Notes: generated by a model from the letters alone, not told the origin. Numbered from the stretch's first letter, positions 10,043 through 17,932 are shown. The stretch is 64,000 bases of DNA from an uncultured Clostridia bacterium (GCA_947303185.1 CAMYXF010000002.1:223691-287690), one strand, 5' to 3'. Numbers and translations are program-made.

Positions 10043-10816
10043 ATGTCTGAAGAGAATATTAAGACCGAAGATACTGTAAAACAGGCCTCTGAGCCTGCCA
10101 TGTCAAAAGCAGATCACCATAAGCATCTGGACGAGAAGTATCCTACCAAAAGAGGTTTTTGGGACGTAGTAGCCAAAAACGGATTCCTCATCCTGACCCA
10201 CATCCTCTGCGACATGAAATGTATCGGCAGAGAGAATTTCCCCAAGCAGAACCCCTACGTTGTCGCATCCAACCACCAGAGTTACCCCGACGGCGTTCTT
10301 ATCATCGACTATCTCCCTAAGGGACACTTCAAATACATGTGCTGCCTTGCAGCTTCCGACCTTGAGACCAACCACGGCAAACTCGGCCGTCTCATCATGA
10401 GAGTCGGCAGAGGCATCGCAGTCGACCGCTACGGCAACCCCGTCAGAGGTCTCATCAAGGCCAAGAAAGAAGTCGAGAAAGGCAACATCTGCTTCGTCTT
10501 CCCTGAAGGCACCCGTTCCCACACCGGCAAGCTCGCCGAGATGAAGGACGGCGCCGCTTATCTCGCCATCAAGGCCGGCGTTCCCATGGTTCCAGTCTAC
10601 ATCGCAGGCGCTTACCAGATCTGGCCCAGAACATCCAAGAAGCCCCACCCGCTCAACGGTCTCCACCGCCGCAAGATCAGAATCTACGTCGGCGAGCCCC
10701 TCCACGGCGAAGACTTCGACAACGACGCTCACAAGATGACCGAAGCCCTCTCCGCCTGGATGCACCAGCAGGAAGACCTCCACTGGGATCCCGAGACAAA
10801 CTACGAGTCGAAGTAA
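10043..10816 (+). CDS. plsC: 1-acyl-sn-glycerol-3-phosphate acyltransferase (PlsC family)
   Basis: 257 residues. The catalytic NHQSYPD (HX4D) lies at about 77-83, a glycerol-phosphate-binding FPEGTRSH near 152, and VPMVPVYIAGA follows. These are the LPLAT/PlsC motifs, for acylation of lysophosphatidic acid at the inner membrane face. The N-terminal 30 residues are polar and variable, and no clear membrane helix precedes the domain. AGGAG lies before the ATG. It is transcribed divergently from the fatty acyl ligase and ends in a hairpin terminator that is also the first unit of the downstream array. Codon use is notably C-rich in third positions compared with neighbours. Confidence 0.9.
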   Translation: MSEENIKTEDTVKQASEPAMSKADHHKHLDEKYPTKRGFWDVVAKNGFLILTHILCDMKCIGRENFPKQNPYVVASNHQSYPDGVLIIDYLPKGHFKYMCCLAASDLETNHGKLGRLIMRVGRGIAVDRYGNPVRGLIKAKKEVEKGNICFVFPEGTRSHTGKLAEMKDGAAYLAIKAGVPMVPVYIAGAYQIWPRTSKKPHPLNGLHRRKIRIYVGEPLHGEDFDNDAHKMTEALSAWMHQQEDLHWDPETNYESK

Positions 10817-10838
10817 GGTTAGTTATTAAAGCTTATTC

Positions 10839-10886
10839 AATACCGACTAAAATGCCTGAAATGGTAATTTAGTCGGTATTTTTTTT
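10839..10886 (+). terminator. Rho-independent terminator of plsC
   Basis: AATACCGACTAAA (10839-10851) pairs with TTTAGTCGGTATT (10868-10880), and a run of T follows to 10886. It uses the same stem sequence as the four hairpins downstream. Confidence 0.8.
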
Positions 10887-11162
10887 GCGCGTGTGCGCCG
10901 CGAACCGACTAAATCTCTCTTTTTGAATGTTTAGTCGGTAGTTTGCCGGCTTTCTCGAGGTGTTTTCTTCGTTTAGAACCGACTAAACCCTTAAAATCTT
11001 CAGTTTAGTCGGTTGTAAACGGTTGTTTTCGCGTCTTTCGAAGCCAAAATTACCGACTAAAACTAGAAAATAAACAATTTAGTCGGTTGCAAACGGCTTA
11101 TACTGCCTCTTCTGATGAAAAAAATACCGACTAAAACTCGAAAATAATAACTTTAGTCGGTA
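10842..11162. repeat. Array of five 36-bp hairpins with stem ACCGACTAAA / TTTAGTCGGT
   Basis: Five inverted repeats with identical 10-bp arms span 10842-10877, 10904-10939, 10978-11013, 11052-11087 and 11126-11161. Every unit is exactly 36 bp long. Starts are separated by 62, 74, 74 and 74 bp. The arms are invariant while the 16-nt loops differ almost completely between units, so the stems look maintained by selection or copying. The array fills the gene-free stretch between the convergent plsC and permease-fusion genes. Confidence 0.9.
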
Positions 11163-11164
11163 AA

Positions 11165-11264
11165 TACCGTCCCAAACGCGAAAATCCCAATTGGGACGGT
11201 ATCCCACACAACTCCCACTCAAACAAATACCGTCCCAAACGGCAAAACTCCATTTGGGACGGTA
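11165..11264. repeat. Two hairpins with stem TACCGTCCCAA / TTGGGACGGTA
   Basis: A second stem family follows the first array directly: 11165-11201 and 11228-11264, each 37 bp, starts 63 bp apart. Arms are TACCGTCCCAA(A) and (T)TTGGGACGGTA. On the minus strand the last unit lies just after the stop of the permease-acyltransferase gene at 11293 and could end its transcript, although no long T-run follows. Confidence 0.85.
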
Positions 11265-11292
11265 CGGACAAACAAAACAACAAATAAATCTA

Positions 11293-13953
11293 TCAGCTAT
11301 ACAACCCGCCCAGATACTCCGTAGCGAACTGGATCTTTGTCGGGTTGAAGACATCCCTGCTCTCTTCGGTCGGATAGATGAAGAACGTGTCGTCGTAGGT
11401 GGACAAGGTGACGCAGGGGCCGAACTTGCCGCGGTAATCGTATTCGGTGTGGAGCGATACCATTGACTTGGCCGGGAACTTCAATGTCTCGTGCTTTTCG
11501 GACCTGTAATTGTCGAACTCCAGAGAGAAGCCTTCGTTATCCTGGATCAACCTGCCGACGCCGCAGTCGACAAAGTTTACGGAATTAGGCAATGCCTCTA
11601 CCCTTACCGGGATATCCAGCTTATAACGGCCTTCCCTAATCTCTTCGTGGACAAAGCCTCTCTGCCACTCGTACCAGTCAGGAATGTGGATGACTTCGCC
11701 GGTTAACGAATGAAGCTGACCAAGCTCATCCATCTCGTAAGTGTCGCCGCAGTGCTTGCAGCAGATTTTGTTGCCGTAGGAAGTCATGGCGAAATCCTTG
11801 CCGCACTTTCTGCACTTGTACAACGGGAAATGAAGGCCTTCTGCTCTCCACTCGTCGTCGATGACGATCTTGTTTTCGAGCTGGTACTTGTATTCGTCGT
11901 AAGTGAGTTCTTTGGAGATGCGCTCGAGAATCTCATCAACGGAGAGCTTACCAACCTCATCAGCAGTTACCACGCACTTAAGGTCGGCGTGAAGCCTTGC
12001 GCCTTTGCGTTCCTTGAGGTTCCAGATGGGCTGCTGGAGATAGTTGCCCTGCATGTTGAGAGTTACGACGGGTACCTTGAGCATCTTGGCAAGCTTGGCG
12101 ATGGAAGGCGTCAGGTGCGAGTTGGTGCCGACGTTCGCGTATCTTGCTTCAGGATAGATGACCATGATGTCGCCACGCTTGATTACCCTGGCGATGTTGC
12201 GGATCAGGGACTGGTCGTTGATGAACTTACGGGTGCCGAGGCAGCCTGCCTGGCGGTATATCCATTCGCCGAAGTTTTCGAAGCCTTCAAGCTCTGAAAT
12301 GTAGTTAGCACGGTAAGGCTTTAGAGCCAGCGGAGTTACATAGAAATCCATAAAGGAGTTATGAGATCCGTATACCAGGAACGGCGGCTTGATGCCTTCC
12401 ATGTTGTGCTTGTCGATCTTGAGCTTATAAGGAGATACGGTCATCTTGCAAAGGAGCCACATCAGAGGCAGGAAAAAGAGATTCTGCCTGGGCGGTACCT
12501 TTGCCCTGTCAAAAGGTCGCTTGTCAGGGCTTGCGTATGTATCTCTTCTTATGTAACGGCGGATGCCGGGAATCTTGCTGAGGAGCAGATAAAGAACGCC
12601 CGTAAAGATAAAGGATGCCAGCGTAGGTGTCAGCATGAACAGTATCTTGTTGTGAACGATTCCCTGGATAGGATCGTAAATAACAAGCGTGAATCCGAAG
12701 CCAAGCGCAAGGCAGATGATGCCTACGATATTAAAGCCCTTGGAATACTGGTAAGCATTGTGGCCGGGCAATTCATATGCACTCTTAAGATCGAGCTTCT
12801 GTTTTCTGATAAGGAAGAAGTCCACGAAAAGCAGTGCCGCGAGAGGAGCATAAACGCATGCGCCGATAGTAAGGAAGCTGCCGAAGTATTCGGTGATCTT
12901 GCCCCATACGCAGAGGAGCGCAACGTACACACCCAACACAAGAACAAGAGTCTTATATGAGATCTTCTTGAATGTTGATTTGAGCATTACGCCGTATATG
13001 TAAGAGCCGACAGCCTGTGTTCCGATGTTTGCAAAAGCAACGAGGAGCAAAGAAGACAGACCAAGGATCGGTGCTGACAATGTAGCCATCATGAGAGTAG
13101 GATCGTCTACCATCTGACCTGTTACATACTGCATTGCGATTGCCATGACTGCGCCGACTACTACGAAGAAAGAGCCTGCTGCACCCTGTCCGAGAACGCC
13201 TGCGTAGTAACCCGATTTCTCAGATTTACAAAGACGCGGAACTTCCGCCATGCCTCCGACGAGCGTTATAACAAACGCGAAGTTCGCTTCGATCGTAAGA
13301 ACGTAATTGACCGTCTTGTCTGCATCGCCTGCAAGCTCTGGCTGGTAGTTCCAGATAACATCCATAGGTACGGATGTGAAGCCTACTACGACTACTGCCA
13401 CGCCGACCAATAACAATAAAGGAACGAGTATACGTGTTGTCCATGTGATAGTGCCGACGCCGCGCAAAGCGATGATGGTGCCAACGACTACGCACGATAA
13501 ACTCAGTACGAGGTGTGCCCCGTTAAACAGCTGTATTCCGAACAGTCCAAGAAGGTTTTCCATCGAGTCTGCGAAAAGTTCGCAACACACTGCGTACCAG
13601 GGGAAGTTTACGAGGATGATTATTATCGTAACTATCTTGTTGCCCTTGGGTCCGAACACGCTTCGAAGCCATATCCAGATATCGATACCGTATCTTACCG
13701 ACAAGATTACCGGAAGCTGGTATACCATCAGCATGAATATTGCTGCGAGGAATGCTCCGATCAGGAGCTGTTTAAAACCGACTAATGTTGCGAGATAAGA
13801 GCCCTGGGTGTAACTCCATGTGGCGATGCAGTATCCCGATAAGACGAGAAGCGCATCCATGAATCCGTATTTTCGCTCTTTGGGGAGAACGGGTAAAGTA
13901 CCGCAGTAAACCTCGTTCTCGATTTCTTTGTTGACATCATGTTTATGACTCAC
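11293..13953 (-). CDS. NCS1-type permease fused to a PlsC-like acyltransferase and zinc ribbon
   Basis: An 886-residue fusion. Residues about 30-470 hold roughly twelve membrane helices resembling cytosine/purine permeases (NCS1). Residues about 515-680 form a PlsC-like acyltransferase with HNSFMD (HX4D) near 528 and YPEARY near 602. A zinc ribbon follows (CRKCG near 712, CCKHCG near 733), then a beta-rich C-terminal region with no motif I recognise. The start is GTG with GGAGG 9 nt upstream, overlapping the stop of a small membrane protein as GTGA. I know of no characterised protein with this architecture; a joint transport and lipid-acylation role is only inference. The frame is continuous, so it is not an artefact of two adjacent genes. 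Confidence 0.8.
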   Translation of the reverse strand: MSHKHDVNKEIENEVYCGTLPVLPKERKYGFMDALLVLSGYCIATWSYTQGSYLATLVGFKQLLIGAFLAAIFMLMVYQLPVILSVRYGIDIWIWLRSVFGPKGNKIVTIIIILVNFPWYAVCCELFADSMENLLGLFGIQLFNGAHLVLSLSCVVVGTIIALRGVGTITWTTRILVPLLLLVGVAVVVVGFTSVPMDVIWNYQPELAGDADKTVNYVLTIEANFAFVITLVGGMAEVPRLCKSEKSGYYAGVLGQGAAGSFFVVVGAVMAIAMQYVTGQMVDDPTLMMATLSAPILGLSSLLLVAFANIGTQAVGSYIYGVMLKSTFKKISYKTLVLVLGVYVALLCVWGKITEYFGSFLTIGACVYAPLAALLFVDFFLIRKQKLDLKSAYELPGHNAYQYSKGFNIVGIICLALGFGFTLVIYDPIQGIVHNKILFMLTPTLASFIFTGVLYLLLSKIPGIRRYIRRDTYASPDKRPFDRAKVPPRQNLFFLPLMWLLCKMTVSPYKLKIDKHNMEGIKPPFLVYGSHNSFMDFYVTPLALKPYRANYISELEGFENFGEWIYRQAGCLGTRKFINDQSLIRNIARVIKRGDIMVIYPEARYANVGTNSHLTPSIAKLAKMLKVPVVTLNMQGNYLQQPIWNLKERKGARLHADLKCVVTADEVGKLSVDEILERISKELTYDEYKYQLENKIVIDDEWRAEGLHFPLYKCRKCGKDFAMTSYGNKICCKHCGDTYEMDELGQLHSLTGEVIHIPDWYEWQRGFVHEEIREGRYKLDIPVRVEALPNSVNFVDCGVGRLIQDNEGFSLEFDNYRSEKHETLKFPAKSMVSLHTEYDYRGKFGPCVTLSTYDDTFFIYPTEESRDVFNPTKIQFATEYLGGLYS

Positions 13954-14105
13954 AGAAAGAACCCTCCTATTATTCCAAGAAGAGATACTACTGTTATTAC
14001 TGCCGCAATGATGTAGTCTTTCTTTGTCATGCGGGGAATCGTGTTCTGCTTCTCCGCTTTGAGGATCTCGTCGATCCTCGACTCAATTTCATTTTCGCTA
14101 TTCAT
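13950..14105 (-). CDS. Small single-pass membrane protein, 51 aa
   Basis: The ATG at 14105 is preceded by GGAGA. The product starts MNSENEIESR, has a charged N-terminus of about 28 residues, and then one hydrophobic helix to the end (YIIAAVITVVSLLGIIGGFF). Its TGA overlaps the GTG start of the permease-acyltransferase fusion (GTGA), a classic translational-coupling arrangement, so the two are probably made together and may interact. Confidence 0.75.
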   Translation of the reverse strand: MNSENEIESRIDEILKAEKQNTIPRMTKKDYIIAAVITVVSLLGIIGGFFL

Positions 14106-14128
14106 AAATATCTCCGCGTTAAAATTGT

Positions 14129-14160
14129 TGAGGCTGCCTTATTATATCAAGACAGCCTCA
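14129..14160 (-). terminator. Hairpin after the PadR-DUF1700 operon
   Basis: TGAGGCTG (14129-14136) pairs with CAGCCTCA (14153-14160). On the minus strand it follows the stop at 14202, and a short T-rich tail (AACAATTTT) comes after it. A TATAAT on the minus strand lies in its loop (14141-14146) and could serve the next small gene. Confidence 0.5.
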
Positions 14161-14201
14161 AAACCTATCCCTATCCCAAAAACTTACTGATGATTATTTA
14201 A

Positions 14202-14381
14202 TTAAGTTCCAAGGTCCTGGACTTCTTCCGTGACCTGGTTGATAGCGCCCTGCCAATCGTATTCCATAGCCTTGCCACCAAGCTTGACAGCGAACAGAAC
14301 AATCGTAATAATGCCCAGAAAGCAAGCCAGAAAAAGGGCAATTCCACCTGTGATCAATAATTTAATATCTTTCTTTTCCAT
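14202..14381 (-). CDS. Small membrane protein, 59 aa
   Basis: The ATG at 14381 has GGAGGA 7 nt upstream. The product MEKKDIKLLI... has one strong hydrophobic segment (about residues 8-33) and a polar tail ending VQDLGT. It starts 3 nt after the stop of the DUF1700 gene, so it is the third gene of the PadR operon. Function unknown. Confidence 0.7.
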   Translation of the reverse strand: MEKKDIKLLITGGIALFLACFLGIITIVLFAVKLGGKAMEYDWQGAINQVTEEVQDLGT

Positions 14382-14384
14382 TGT

Positions 14385-14954
14385 TTAGTCCTCCCCTAAG
14401 CCGTAATTCCATACGTTCTTGTTCCATCTGATGTAAGACTTCAGGCCCTTGATGTAGTACTTGATGCCGAGGACCAGTAACATAACAAGGAAGACTGCGA
14501 CACAGATCATTGTAAGGATCAGGAAAATGAAAGGTACGATGAACTCTGTGAGTACGCCGGTGATCAAGCCTGCAACGATAAGTCCGATAAATGCGAGATC
14601 AGCTGCGAGACAGCAGAATGCTGCGATGATCGCGAAAAGAAGGATTAGCCAGCACTCGATGCCTACGAAAGCGTTGAAAATAATTACGAAGATCCTGCCT
14701 CTTCCGTCAGGTCCCTTGAAGTTATCGGACATCTTTCGCTTCTTCATGATCTGATTGAGCTTAACGCCGTCCTTGAATTCAGCTGCGAGTTCCTTGGGAT
14801 CACCAAGGCTTGCAGCGATCTCGTCTTCGCTTCTGCCTAAACTTATACCTTCATCAAAATGCTCTTCAATAGATTGGATGATGTCTTTTACATCACCATA
14901 GGGCATGTGCCCCAATTCATTGGTGAGCTTTGTAACATATTCCGTTTTATTCAT
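14385..14954 (-). CDS. DUF1700/HAAS-domain membrane protein
   Basis: 189 residues from the ATG at 14954 (GGAGG 8 nt upstream). The N-terminal 65 residues form the HAAS/DUF1700 helical domain (LGDPKELAAEF motif near residue 48). Four hydrophobic segments follow from about residue 90. These proteins are routinely encoded next to PadR regulators and are thought to act as membrane sensors or partners of that circuit. The start lies inside the end of padR (ATGAATAA), so the two are translationally coupled. A longer open frame upstream exists but lacks a ribosome site. Confidence 0.85.
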   Translation of the reverse strand: MNKTEYVTKLTNELGHMPYGDVKDIIQSIEEHFDEGISLGRSEDEIAASLGDPKELAAEFKDGVKLNQIMKKRKMSDNFKGPDGRGRIFVIIFNAFVGIECWLILLFAIIAAFCCLAADLAFIGLIVAGLITGVLTEFIVPFIFLILTMICVAVFLVMLLVLGIKYYIKGLKSYIRWNKNVWNYGLGED

Positions 14955-15279
14955 CGGCTTTTCCTCCAGTCTCCTTGCTGAGAATATCATTCACTTCCCC
15001 GCAGAACTTAATCCACTCATCCCGTTCGGCATTTAGTTTGTTACGGCCGGCTTCGGTGATGTGATAGTATTTACGCGGCGGCCCGTTCTGAGATTCCTGC
15101 AGGTAAGTTGATACCACACCTTCAGAAGCAAGCTTTCGCAGTATCGGATACACAGTGCCGTCTGCTACTTCGACTTTACGTGCAAGATTGCCTGCGAGGT
15201 CGTAACCGTAACTGTCACCCTTCTCAAGCAAAGCCAGCACGCACAAATCGAGAATGCCCTTCTTGATTTGGCTGTTCAT
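14947..15279 (-). CDS. PadR-family transcriptional regulator
   Basis: 110 residues from the ATG at 15279, which has AGGGG 8 nt upstream. The winged-helix PadR signature is clear: LDLCVLALLEKGDSYGYDL at the N-terminus, then ADGTVYPILRKL and RKYYHITEAGR for the wing. It is a short-type PadR, a dimeric repressor that usually responds to small molecules or envelope stress and represses its own operon. It is first gene of an operon with DUF1700 and a 59-residue membrane protein. Confidence 0.92.
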   Translation of the reverse strand: MNSQIKKGILDLCVLALLEKGDSYGYDLAGNLARKVEVADGTVYPILRKLASEGVVSTYLQESQNGPPRKYYHITEAGRNKLNAERDEWIKFCGEVNDILSKETGGKADE

Positions 15280-15315
15280 TGGCAATACCCCTTTCATTCC
15301 GATTTGACGGGCTAT

Positions 15316-15384
15316 GGGGCGCCCCCTATTCCTTAGCGCCCCGCCGTCACTACCATTTATAGCACACTACTGTTTATTGTTCAA
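15316..15384 (-). promoter_or_regulatory. Promoter of padR operon with GC-rich leader hairpin
   Basis: On the minus strand -35 TTGAAC (15379-15384) and -10 TATAAA (15356-15361) are separated by exactly 17 nt. Between this and the start codon lies a GC-rich inverted repeat (GGGCGC with GCGCCC, about 15316-15343). That position would suit an operator, possibly for PadR itself, though it does not match the usual ATGT-N8-ACAT PadR site. Confidence 0.6.
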
Positions 15385-15438
15385 TACTAAATCTTAAACA
15401 ATTCCGTTTGCCTTAAAATTCACTCATTTCAATACGTT

Positions 15439-15466
15439 TTGTCTATTAAATAAAGAATGTTATTAT
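15439..15466 (+). promoter_or_regulatory. Probable promoter of the amidase-like gene
   Basis: TTGTCT (15439-15444), 16 nt, then TATTAT (15461-15466). It ends 20 nt before the start codon, which has GGAGG. Confidence 0.5.
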
Positions 15467-15486
15467 CTTCCTTGACGGAGGAATAT

Positions 15487-16539
15487 ATGAGTCAGCAGGA
15501 CGAACTTTCCAAATTCAAACAGATCATTTCCAAGCTTCCTGAAGACAAGAGGAAGTTTCTGTATAAGCGCCTTCAGTCCTTACCGCCTGATGAGCGCGAA
15601 AACTATATCGCAGAGTTTAATAAGAAATACTATATAGAAGAAAAGAAAGAGAAAGAGCCCAAGAACGGCGTACAGAGTATCGTACTTGGTATCCTCATCG
15701 CTCTCTTCGTTGTAGGTGTCTGTTATTTCATTTACGCATTTAATAAACCGGCATTAGACAGCAAGTTTAACGAGATGTTCGGCATGCCGCCTTCAGAGAC
15801 TTTTGATACTACACCCGACGGCAGTAACATCGCGGGAGAAGAGCCCATGCACTTCCCTACCGAGACACCCACTCCCGTTCCGGCTACGCCCACACCTACT
15901 CCGGTTCCGCTCGCAGATGACCACCCTGATCTTACAGGCCTGGTTATCGTAATCGACCCCGGTCACCAGCAGGAAGCTGATACCGAACTTGAGGAATCAA
16001 TACCCGGCACGACAGCCGAAAAGGAGCGCGCCACATCAGGCGCAGTCGGCGTTAACAGCGGAGCAAAAGAATACGAACTCACTCTTGAATACGCGATGGT
16101 ACTTAAGAGCTATCTCGAAGGATGCGGCGCTGAAGTAATCCTCACGAGAACCGAGAACGATGTCGACATCTCTAACATCGAGAGAGCCCAGATTGCAATA
16201 GATAACAATGCGGATTATTTCATCAGGATTCATGCTGACGCAGCACCCGACAGCGAGATAAGCGGAGTCAAAGTATATGTTCCATCAACGGGAAGTTATT
16301 CTTCAAGCATCGCTTCATCAGGTGAAGATCTTGCAGATGCGGTTGCTGATGCTATCGGTCTTCCCTCTCTCGGATCTGTCCAGTCCAACATGTACACGGG
16401 ACTTAATCACGCTGATTCTATCAAGTCTTATCAGATCGTCGTAGGCTATCTTTCAAACAGCGATGACGATTCTGTTTTAAACCGTGTAGACACGCCTTAC
16501 AGCTTTGCCGTAGCCGTTGCAAATTTCCTTGGAGAGTAA
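15487..16539 (+). CDS. Membrane-anchored N-acetylmuramoyl-L-alanine amidase-like protein (Amidase_3), catalytic Glu missing
   Basis: 350 residues from the ATG at 15487 (GGAGG 5 nt upstream). A cytoplasmic charged segment of about 58 residues precedes one membrane helix (about 60-80), then a Thr/Pro linker near 120-140, then an Amidase_3 domain from about 152. The zinc ligands are present: IDPGHQ near 158, the Glu in GAKEYELTLEY, and RIHAD near 247. In active enzymes the last motif reads VExGYLSN; here it reads IVVGYLSN, with Val318 in place of the catalytic Glu. It may therefore bind peptidoglycan or regulate another amidase. No SPOR or LysM domain is seen. Confidence 0.85.
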   Translation: MSQQDELSKFKQIISKLPEDKRKFLYKRLQSLPPDERENYIAEFNKKYYIEEKKEKEPKNGVQSIVLGILIALFVVGVCYFIYAFNKPALDSKFNEMFGMPPSETFDTTPDGSNIAGEEPMHFPTETPTPVPATPTPTPVPLADDHPDLTGLVIVIDPGHQQEADTELEESIPGTTAEKERATSGAVGVNSGAKEYELTLEYAMVLKSYLEGCGAEVILTRTENDVDISNIERAQIAIDNNADYFIRIHADAAPDSEISGVKVYVPSTGSYSSSIASSGEDLADAVADAIGLPSLGSVQSNMYTGLNHADSIKSYQIVVGYLSNSDDDSVLNRVDTPYSFAVAVANFLGE

Positions 16540-16563
16540 TTTGTTAACTTTGAGTTTTCGCGA

Positions 16564-16590
16564 TTGAAAATACAAAAAGTTTGATATATT
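16564..16590 (+). promoter_or_regulatory. Possible promoter of the zinc-ribbon gene
   Basis: TTGAAA (16564-16569) and TATATT (16585-16590) with a 15-nt spacer, 43 nt before the start codon. The spacing is short for a typical sigma-A promoter. Confidence 0.35.
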
Positions 16591-16633
16591 AGATTTATCG
16601 AGGCAAACAATATTTTCGAGGAGGTAAGTTATT

Positions 16634-17209
16634 ATGACGGACTACGATTCCTTCAACATGAAGGATATGGCGAAGCTCAAGAATGTCAATGAGGCAGATG
16701 CGCTTCTGAACGATATGAAGGGTGGTTCCAAGGACGGCGAGATCAAGAGCGAATACAAGGCCCTCAAGGAAGTTGAAGAACTCAAGAGAATGGTCGAAAA
16801 GCAGTCTTGTCTCATTCACGCATTCTGGATAATGCTTAAGGAAAAAGGCTATACAAACGAAGAGTTCGATAAAGCATTAACTGAGGCAGCTCTTCTCGTT
16901 AACAGAAAAGATTATAAGAACGTAAAGACATGTCCTAACTGCGGCAAGGGTCTCCAGAAAATGGAGAATAAACTCTTCACTTCAAAGTGCTACTACTGCG
17001 GTCTTGAAGTCCTTAATAATCCTTACAAGAAGTACGACGGACTTGATCCGTACAATACAGGCTATTCTGAACCTGAAGAAGAACCTGCTCCCTACATCTC
17101 CGATGATGAGGCAGATGCTCAGGAACTCAAGGAAACTCAGGATATCATCAGCCAGAGCTTTGAGCCCTACGATGTTTCAAAGGACTTGAACTTCGACGAA
17201 GAGACTTGA
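16634..17209 (+). CDS. Zinc-ribbon hypothetical protein
   Basis: 191 residues with GAGGAGGTAAG before the ATG. The N-terminal 70 residues are charged and probably helical. A four-Cys zinc ribbon follows (CPNCG near residue 100 and CYYCG near 119). The C-terminus is very acidic and disordered-looking. There is no signal peptide or membrane segment. I do not recognise the family. It lies just upstream of tmRNA, but nothing ties it to trans-translation. Confidence 0.7.
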   Translation: MTDYDSFNMKDMAKLKNVNEADALLNDMKGGSKDGEIKSEYKALKEVEELKRMVEKQSCLIHAFWIMLKEKGYTNEEFDKALTEAALLVNRKDYKNVKTCPNCGKGLQKMENKLFTSKCYYCGLEVLNNPYKKYDGLDPYNTGYSEPEEEPAPYISDDEADAQELKETQDIISQSFEPYDVSKDLNFDEET

Positions 17210-17233
17210 TTTTAACCGCACAGTCTGTATAAT
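17206..17233 (+). promoter_or_regulatory. Probable ssrA promoter
   Basis: TTGATT (17206-17211), 16 nt, then a perfect TATAAT (17228-17233). It overlaps the stop codon of the upstream gene. Transcription would begin near 17240, about 57 nt before mature tmRNA. Confidence 0.6.
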
Positions 17234-17247
17234 CACGCGTAAGCTTA

Positions 17248-17287
17248 ATTGCTTCGGTCGCATGTTGTCGTGACCGGAGCAATTTCT
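17248..17287 (+). other. Hairpin between ssrA promoter and mature tmRNA
   Basis: AATTGCTTCGGTC pairs imperfectly with GACCGGAGCAATT, followed by TCTTTC. It could be the terminator of the zinc-ribbon gene or a 5' leader structure of pre-tmRNA removed by processing. Because the TATAAT lies upstream of it, ssrA transcripts would have to pass through it. Confidence 0.55.
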
Positions 17288-17296
17288 TTCAGATCT

Positions 17297-17675
17297 GGGG
17301 ATGCACTGGTTTCGACGGGGCTTCTGAGGTCGGGAAAGCGGGTAGAGGATCCTCGTTGGCCTCTTTAATAAACGAGGAATTGCAAGTAATTGCAGACAAC
17401 ACAGAGCTCGTAGCAGCCTAAGGCTACCGTCCTCCCGCCTATCTTCTCGCGGGAGTGTACGTACACCGAAGACCTCGCCTGAGAGAGGTTAAGCAGGCAG
17501 TCCTACCGGTTAAGCTTTGCGCCGGATAGCGACTTTAATCTTTATGAAGCTACAGGAACCGCAATCTGTCAGCAGATGACGCGGGAATTGGAATAATTCA
17601 ACTACTGACTGCACCCGGAGATTGTCCCGGAGGAAGAGGTTTCGGACAGGAGTTCGATTCTCCTCATCTCCACCA
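17297..17675 (+). ncRNA. ssrA: tmRNA (ssrA)
   Basis: 379 nt from GGGGATG to an encoded CCA. The 7-bp acceptor stem pairs GGGGATG (17297-17303) with CATCTCC (17665-17671). The 5' end shows the conserved tRNA-like GCACTGGTTTCGACGGGG and the 3' end the T-arm AGTTCGATTCTCCT. The resume codon is probably GCA at 17392, and the tag reads ADNTELVAA with TAA at 419-421 of the 17-kb line (17419-17421). The tag ends in the Ala-Ala needed for Clp proteolysis. Pseudoknot-forming repeats follow the tag. It rescues ribosomes stalled on mRNAs without a stop codon. One-piece type. Confidence 0.97.
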
Positions 17676-17689
17676 ATTACGAAAAATAG

Positions 17690-17747
17690 AACCTTCTGCA
17701 ACATAAGGACAGTTCGCTTACGCGAAACTGGTTGCAGAAGGTTTTAT
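17690..17747 (+). terminator. Terminator of ssrA
   Basis: AACCTTCTGCAAC (17690-17702) pairs with GTTGCAGAAGGTT (17731-17743), followed by TTATT. The 13-bp stem starts 15 nt after the tmRNA CCA end. Confidence 0.85.
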
Positions 17748-17932
17748 TCTTATCCGTCAAGAATTAATTCTGTCCTAATAATTCAATTGTTCATTTGTTT
17801 TCTAAGGATATAATTTACTTAATCATCTTTGGGAAATACAAAACACCAGATAATTCTCTTTTTTCTTATTTCATTTCAATCGCAGCTTATTCAGTTTTGC
17901 ATTTCCAAAATCACACAACATTTATAGAAGCA

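Noticed and set aside
10103..10783. 226-residue minus-strand open frame opposite plsC
   Set aside because: It mirrors the C-rich codon use of plsC, and the plus-strand product has all PlsC motifs.
10842..11264. Possible CRISPR array (36-bp units, about 38-bp spacers)
   Set aside because: Only the 10-bp arms are conserved; the interiors of the 36-bp units differ, one unit ends in a terminator, and no cas genes are present.
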